Of a stretch of DNA of 8,358 bases, positions 6,168 to 8,358 are shown in pieces. Position 1 is the first letter of the stretch, and every line of letters begins with the position of its first letter. A program made the position numbers and the translations under genes. Origin of the DNA: Syntrophomonadaceae bacterium (GTDB lineage Bacteria > Bacillota > Syntrophomonadia > Syntrophomonadales > Syntrophomonadaceae); the NCBI GenBank assembly GCA_012798055.1, contig JAAZOA010000177.1:1-8358 (forward strand), written 5' to 3'. The notes beneath the pieces are model-generated. The model did no database searches, was not told where the DNA came from, and saw nothing but the letters and a program-made list of their open reading frames with translations.

Positions 6168-7193
6168 CTATCCGATATCTGGATTATATTCTCGGACTAC
6201 ACTGGCCATGGCCTGCAGATTTATTAGCGGAGTGCTCATACTCAGACCACACGCAGGGGCCAATACCTTGACGCCCTGGCTCAGACTGGCCCAAGCAGCT
6301 TTCTTGACCTGTTCCGGAGTGCCTTTTTCCAATAGATGGGTGCTAACATTGCCGACGATAATCTTATCTTCCAGGGCTTCGCTAATGGCCCTGGCACTGG
6401 TAGAGGAATCAATACTGAGAGCTGTGACATGGGTTTCGGCGAGCACCGCAAACAGGGAATCCAATTTGCCGCAGATATGAAGCATATGCCCTGCATAGCC
6501 CTGCCCACCTTCATCCAGGAGCAGGTTCAGGTAAGGCCCCGCAAAAGCTGCAAAATTCCGGGGACCAAGTATTTCACCGCTGGCGCTGGGGTCAGCTACT
6601 ACCAAAATGTCAGCGCCGGCTGCTTGCAGGGAACGGGCATATTGGATCAGGTTGCTGGTTAAAAATTGTAGAAATCCGTGCACTTCATGGGCCTGGTTGT
6701 GCATGGCGCCGAAAAATTCCATGGCCTCCATCAGGGTAGCAGCCAGGCTGATCGGTCCGGTAAGGCTCACAATTATTGGCAGTCCTGATCCCGTTGAGGC
6801 CAGTTCTCTAACCGCCTGGATTATATTGGCCATGCGTCCTTGAGCGAAGTCAAATCCGGTCAGGTTCACCCACTCGCTAATTCTAAGCATCAGAGGTCTG
6901 ATGATCCTGGGTTCACTGTAGAGAGTGCCCATTTCCACGTCTGCACCCAATGATTCCGCCTCAACGGTCATACAAAAAGGTATCCCGAGGTTCTCTATCC
7001 CGGTCAGTTCTGCTGCCCCCTTAGCCAATTCGGCCAATAAACCAGGGTCTCCATAGGCCAGTGGCCAGGTCAGGCCTGACTTCTCCAAGACTTCCGAGGT
7101 GACCATGTTCATCATTCCCCCTGGGCAAATAAAGGGAGGGCGGTCTATCGGGAGACCCTGCAGAGCTTTAACCAAACGATGTTTTGCATTCAT
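6168..7193 (-). CDS. MtaA/CmuA-type zinc corrinoid methyltransferase (uroporphyrinogen decarboxylase superfamily), copy 2
   Basis: A 341-residue TIM-barrel protein that should move a methyl group between a corrinoid protein and a thiol, pterin or methoxylated substrate. The zinc site of the MtaA/MtbA/CmuA group is visible: His239 and Cys241 in LHICGK (238-243), and Cys315 in LAPACGLSMSTPL (311-323). Uroporphyrinogen decarboxylase lacks this site. Other family landmarks are IDRPPFICPGG (16-26) near the N-terminus, LTGPISLAATL (144-154) and DILVVADPSASGEILGP (195-211). The length is normal. The ATG at 7193 has GGAG at 8-nt spacing, and this site follows the stop of the upstream gene directly (13-nt gap). 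The true methyl donor and acceptor cannot be read from the sequence; in Clostridia the acceptor is often tetrahydrofolate rather than coenzyme M. It is the last gene before the terminator. Confidence 0.88.
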   Translation of the reverse strand: MNAKHRLVKALQGLPIDRPPFICPGGMMNMVTSEVLEKSGLTWPLAYGDPGLLAELAKGAAELTGIENLGIPFCMTVEAESLGADVEMGTLYSEPRIIRPLMLRISEWVNLTGFDFAQGRMANIIQAVRELASTGSGLPIIVSLTGPISLAATLMEAMEFFGAMHNQAHEVHGFLQFLTSNLIQYARSLQAAGADILVVADPSASGEILGPRNFAAFAGPYLNLLLDEGGQGYAGHMLHICGKLDSLFAVLAETHVTALSIDSSTSARAISEALEDKIIVGNVSTHLLEKGTPEQVKKAAWASLSQGVKVLAPACGLSMSTPLINLQAMASVVREYNPDIG

Positions 7194-7206
7194 ATGATGC
7201 GCTCCA

Positions 7207-8199
7207 TTACAGGTCTTTCAGCGGGGTCTGAGCCGCTTCCAGAGCAGTTTTCAGGTTTTCTATCGGAGTATCGCCGGTACAGTCACAGCCAAATGAAAAC
7301 AGGTAGTTCGGAAAAATTTGCATGCTCCTCAATAACTGCAGAGTATGCTGCCGGACCCTCACCGAGTCCAGTTCTCGCAGCACATGGACTGGATCCAGAT
7401 TGCCGATCACTACAATTTCCGGCGGCACTTGCACAGCTACCTGGGGCAGGTCCATAACCTGGTCAAGGCTTAGACCCTCAACCCCGCACTGAAGCATCTG
7501 GGGCAACAGATGGCCGGAATCTCCGCAGACATGCAGTATCCCCCAAACTCCAGGGGGAAGGCTGCTGAATATTTCCTGCAAGTGCGGGCTCACTATGGTT
7601 TTAAAACTCGGCGGCGCCAAGATCACAGCTGTAGGTTCACTGAGACACAGCAAGCGAACACCTGCCTCGGCAGCTGCTTGGACAAAACGTCGCACCACCT
7701 CGGTAGTGAAAGCCATTACCTCTTGCACAAAAAGCGGTGATCTTATAGTCGCCCTGGCCAATTCGGTAATCCCTATCAAATCAGCAGCTAAAGTGAAGGG
7801 GCCGGTCAAGGCCAAGGCCAGCGGTTTGGAGAATTGGGCCGCAATCATGGTCAAGGCTTTCAGGTAGGCGGGCATGTTTCCGGCATGGAATGGGTCAGGA
7901 ATGCTCAGTTGGCGCAGTTGCTCTCCATGGCTCAGCAGCGGTTCACCCAGGCAGACAAAACCATCTGCCCTTGGTTTGATCTGCAGCGCCAGGGTTTCGG
8001 TGAATAAATTGCCATGATCAAGCGGGTATACGAAATCTGCGCTGAATTCGCGCTCCATATGCTCCACTAATTCCAGGTGACGTCGGGGACAGGCATAGAT
8101 ATCTTGAGCCTTTTCACCGGTTAAGCGCAGGGCGGTGTCTCCCATCCACGGCAAAACCAGCCTTCTATCCCGTTTCGCAATGTATTCATTGAGTTTCAT
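7207..8199 (-). CDS. MtaA/CmuA-type zinc corrinoid methyltransferase (uroporphyrinogen decarboxylase superfamily), copy 1
   Basis: A 330-residue member of the same superfamily as its downstream neighbour but clearly diverged. The zinc ligands are His223 and Cys225 (LHVCGDSGHLL, 222-232) and a Cys in FGCDCTGDTPIENL (303-316), where Cys305 and Cys307 form a CxC; Cys305 or Cys307 would be the third ligand. LTGPFTLAADL (131-141) and the IVVIGNLDP strand (262-270) fit the barrel. The N-terminus (LVLPWMGDTALRLTG, 14-28) lacks the DRPP motif of copy 2. The ATG at 8199 comes 3 nt after the stop of the corrinoid protein gene, with GGGGA inside the end of that gene as ribosome binding site. Such tight spacing indicates that it works with that corrinoid protein, either loading it from a methylated substrate or unloading it. 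Confidence 0.88.
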   Translation of the reverse strand: MKLNEYIAKRDRRLVLPWMGDTALRLTGEKAQDIYACPRRHLELVEHMEREFSADFVYPLDHGNLFTETLALQIKPRADGFVCLGEPLLSHGEQLRQLSIPDPFHAGNMPAYLKALTMIAAQFSKPLALALTGPFTLAADLIGITELARATIRSPLFVQEVMAFTTEVVRRFVQAAAEAGVRLLCLSEPTAVILAPPSFKTIVSPHLQEIFSSLPPGVWGILHVCGDSGHLLPQMLQCGVEGLSLDQVMDLPQVAVQVPPEIVVIGNLDPVHVLRELDSVRVRQHTLQLLRSMQIFPNYLFSFGCDCTGDTPIENLKTALEAAQTPLKDL

Positions 8200-8202
8200 C
8201 CC

Positions 8203-8358
8203 TTATTCCCCGAGGTCCAGCAGTCGGCTAACCAACTTCACGGCTCCGGCAGCATTGGCTGCATAACCATCTGCTCCGATCAGGTCGGCAAAGGCCCGGG
8301 ACAGCGGCGCCCCACCCACGATAACGAAGCGTTTACGATCTTTACTGAGGTGAGTCAG
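8203..8358 (-). CDS. Corrinoid (B12-binding) methyltransferase subunit, C-terminal 51 residues only
   Basis: Only the end of the gene is inside the window; the start lies beyond 8358. The visible tail contains RFVIVGGAPLSRAFADLIGA followed by DGYAANAAGAVKLV and ends ...LLDLGE. This is the last strand and helix of the B12-binding Rossmann domain in MtaC/MttC-type corrinoid proteins, where a GGAP loop contacts the lower part of the cobamide and a DGYA-x-N/D-A-A-x-AV pattern follows. The DxHxxG cobalt-ligand motif would be upstream and cannot be checked. It shuttles methyl groups between two methyltransferases, consistent with the two MtaA-like genes directly downstream. Confidence 0.87.
   Translation of the reverse strand: MTHLSKDRKRFVIVGGAPLSRAFADLIGADGYAANAAGAVKLVSRLLDLGE

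Noticed and set aside
6168..8199. Uroporphyrinogen decarboxylase (heme synthesis) for the two methyltransferase genes
   Set aside because: Both proteins have the HxC...C zinc site absent from the decarboxylase, lack its N-terminal RQAGRY-type motif, and follow a corrinoid protein gene.

Overview
The window looks like the chromosome of a strictly anaerobic, corrinoid-dependent bacterium, most likely a Clostridia-type Bacillota. The reasons are zinc/corrinoid methyltransferase genes beside a double-cubane iron-sulfur protein of the 2-hydroxyacyl-CoA dehydratase family, strong purine-rich ribosome binding sites, TTG and GTG starts, and a GGGGACGG-type hairpin repeat that I recall as common in such genomes. 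That placement is inference. Every gene I can support lies on the minus strand, so the window reads right to left. I see no tRNA, rRNA, CRISPR array or transposase gene.

Right block (8358 to 6065): the C-terminus of a corrinoid (B12-binding) protein is followed after 3 nt by one MtaA/CmuA-type methyltransferase and after 13 nt by a second. A textbook intrinsic terminator closes the block. Both methyltransferases carry the His-X-Cys...Cys zinc site that separates them from true uroporphyrinogen decarboxylase. The block is the 3' part of a one-carbon methyl-transfer operon whose start lies outside the window.

Middle and left block (6032 to 260): a clean sigma-70-like promoter, whose -35 element sits inside a perfect 10-bp inverted repeat, precedes a five-gene series. 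It encodes a YjiM/DCCP-like double-cubane protein, a MalK/UgpC-type ABC ATPase, a family 1 lipoprotein solute-binding protein, and two MalF/MalG-type permeases. Together the last four form a complete CUT1-class (carbohydrate-type) importer of unknown substrate. A 12-bp stem-loop lies between the binding-protein and permease genes. A 24-bp REP-like inverted repeat begins at the base after the last stop codon.

Left edge (1 to 259): there is no convincing gene here, but a good TTGACA-17-TATGCT promoter points left, toward a gene outside the window.

The most interesting feature is the pairing of a double-cubane low-potential redox protein with a sugar-class ABC importer in one apparently regulated operon, next to a corrinoid methyltransferase operon. 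No ATP-dependent activator of the double-cubane protein is visible. Possible links, such as reductive handling of an imported methoxylated or glycosidic substrate or low-potential electrons for reactivating Co(II) corrinoid, are hypotheses only.
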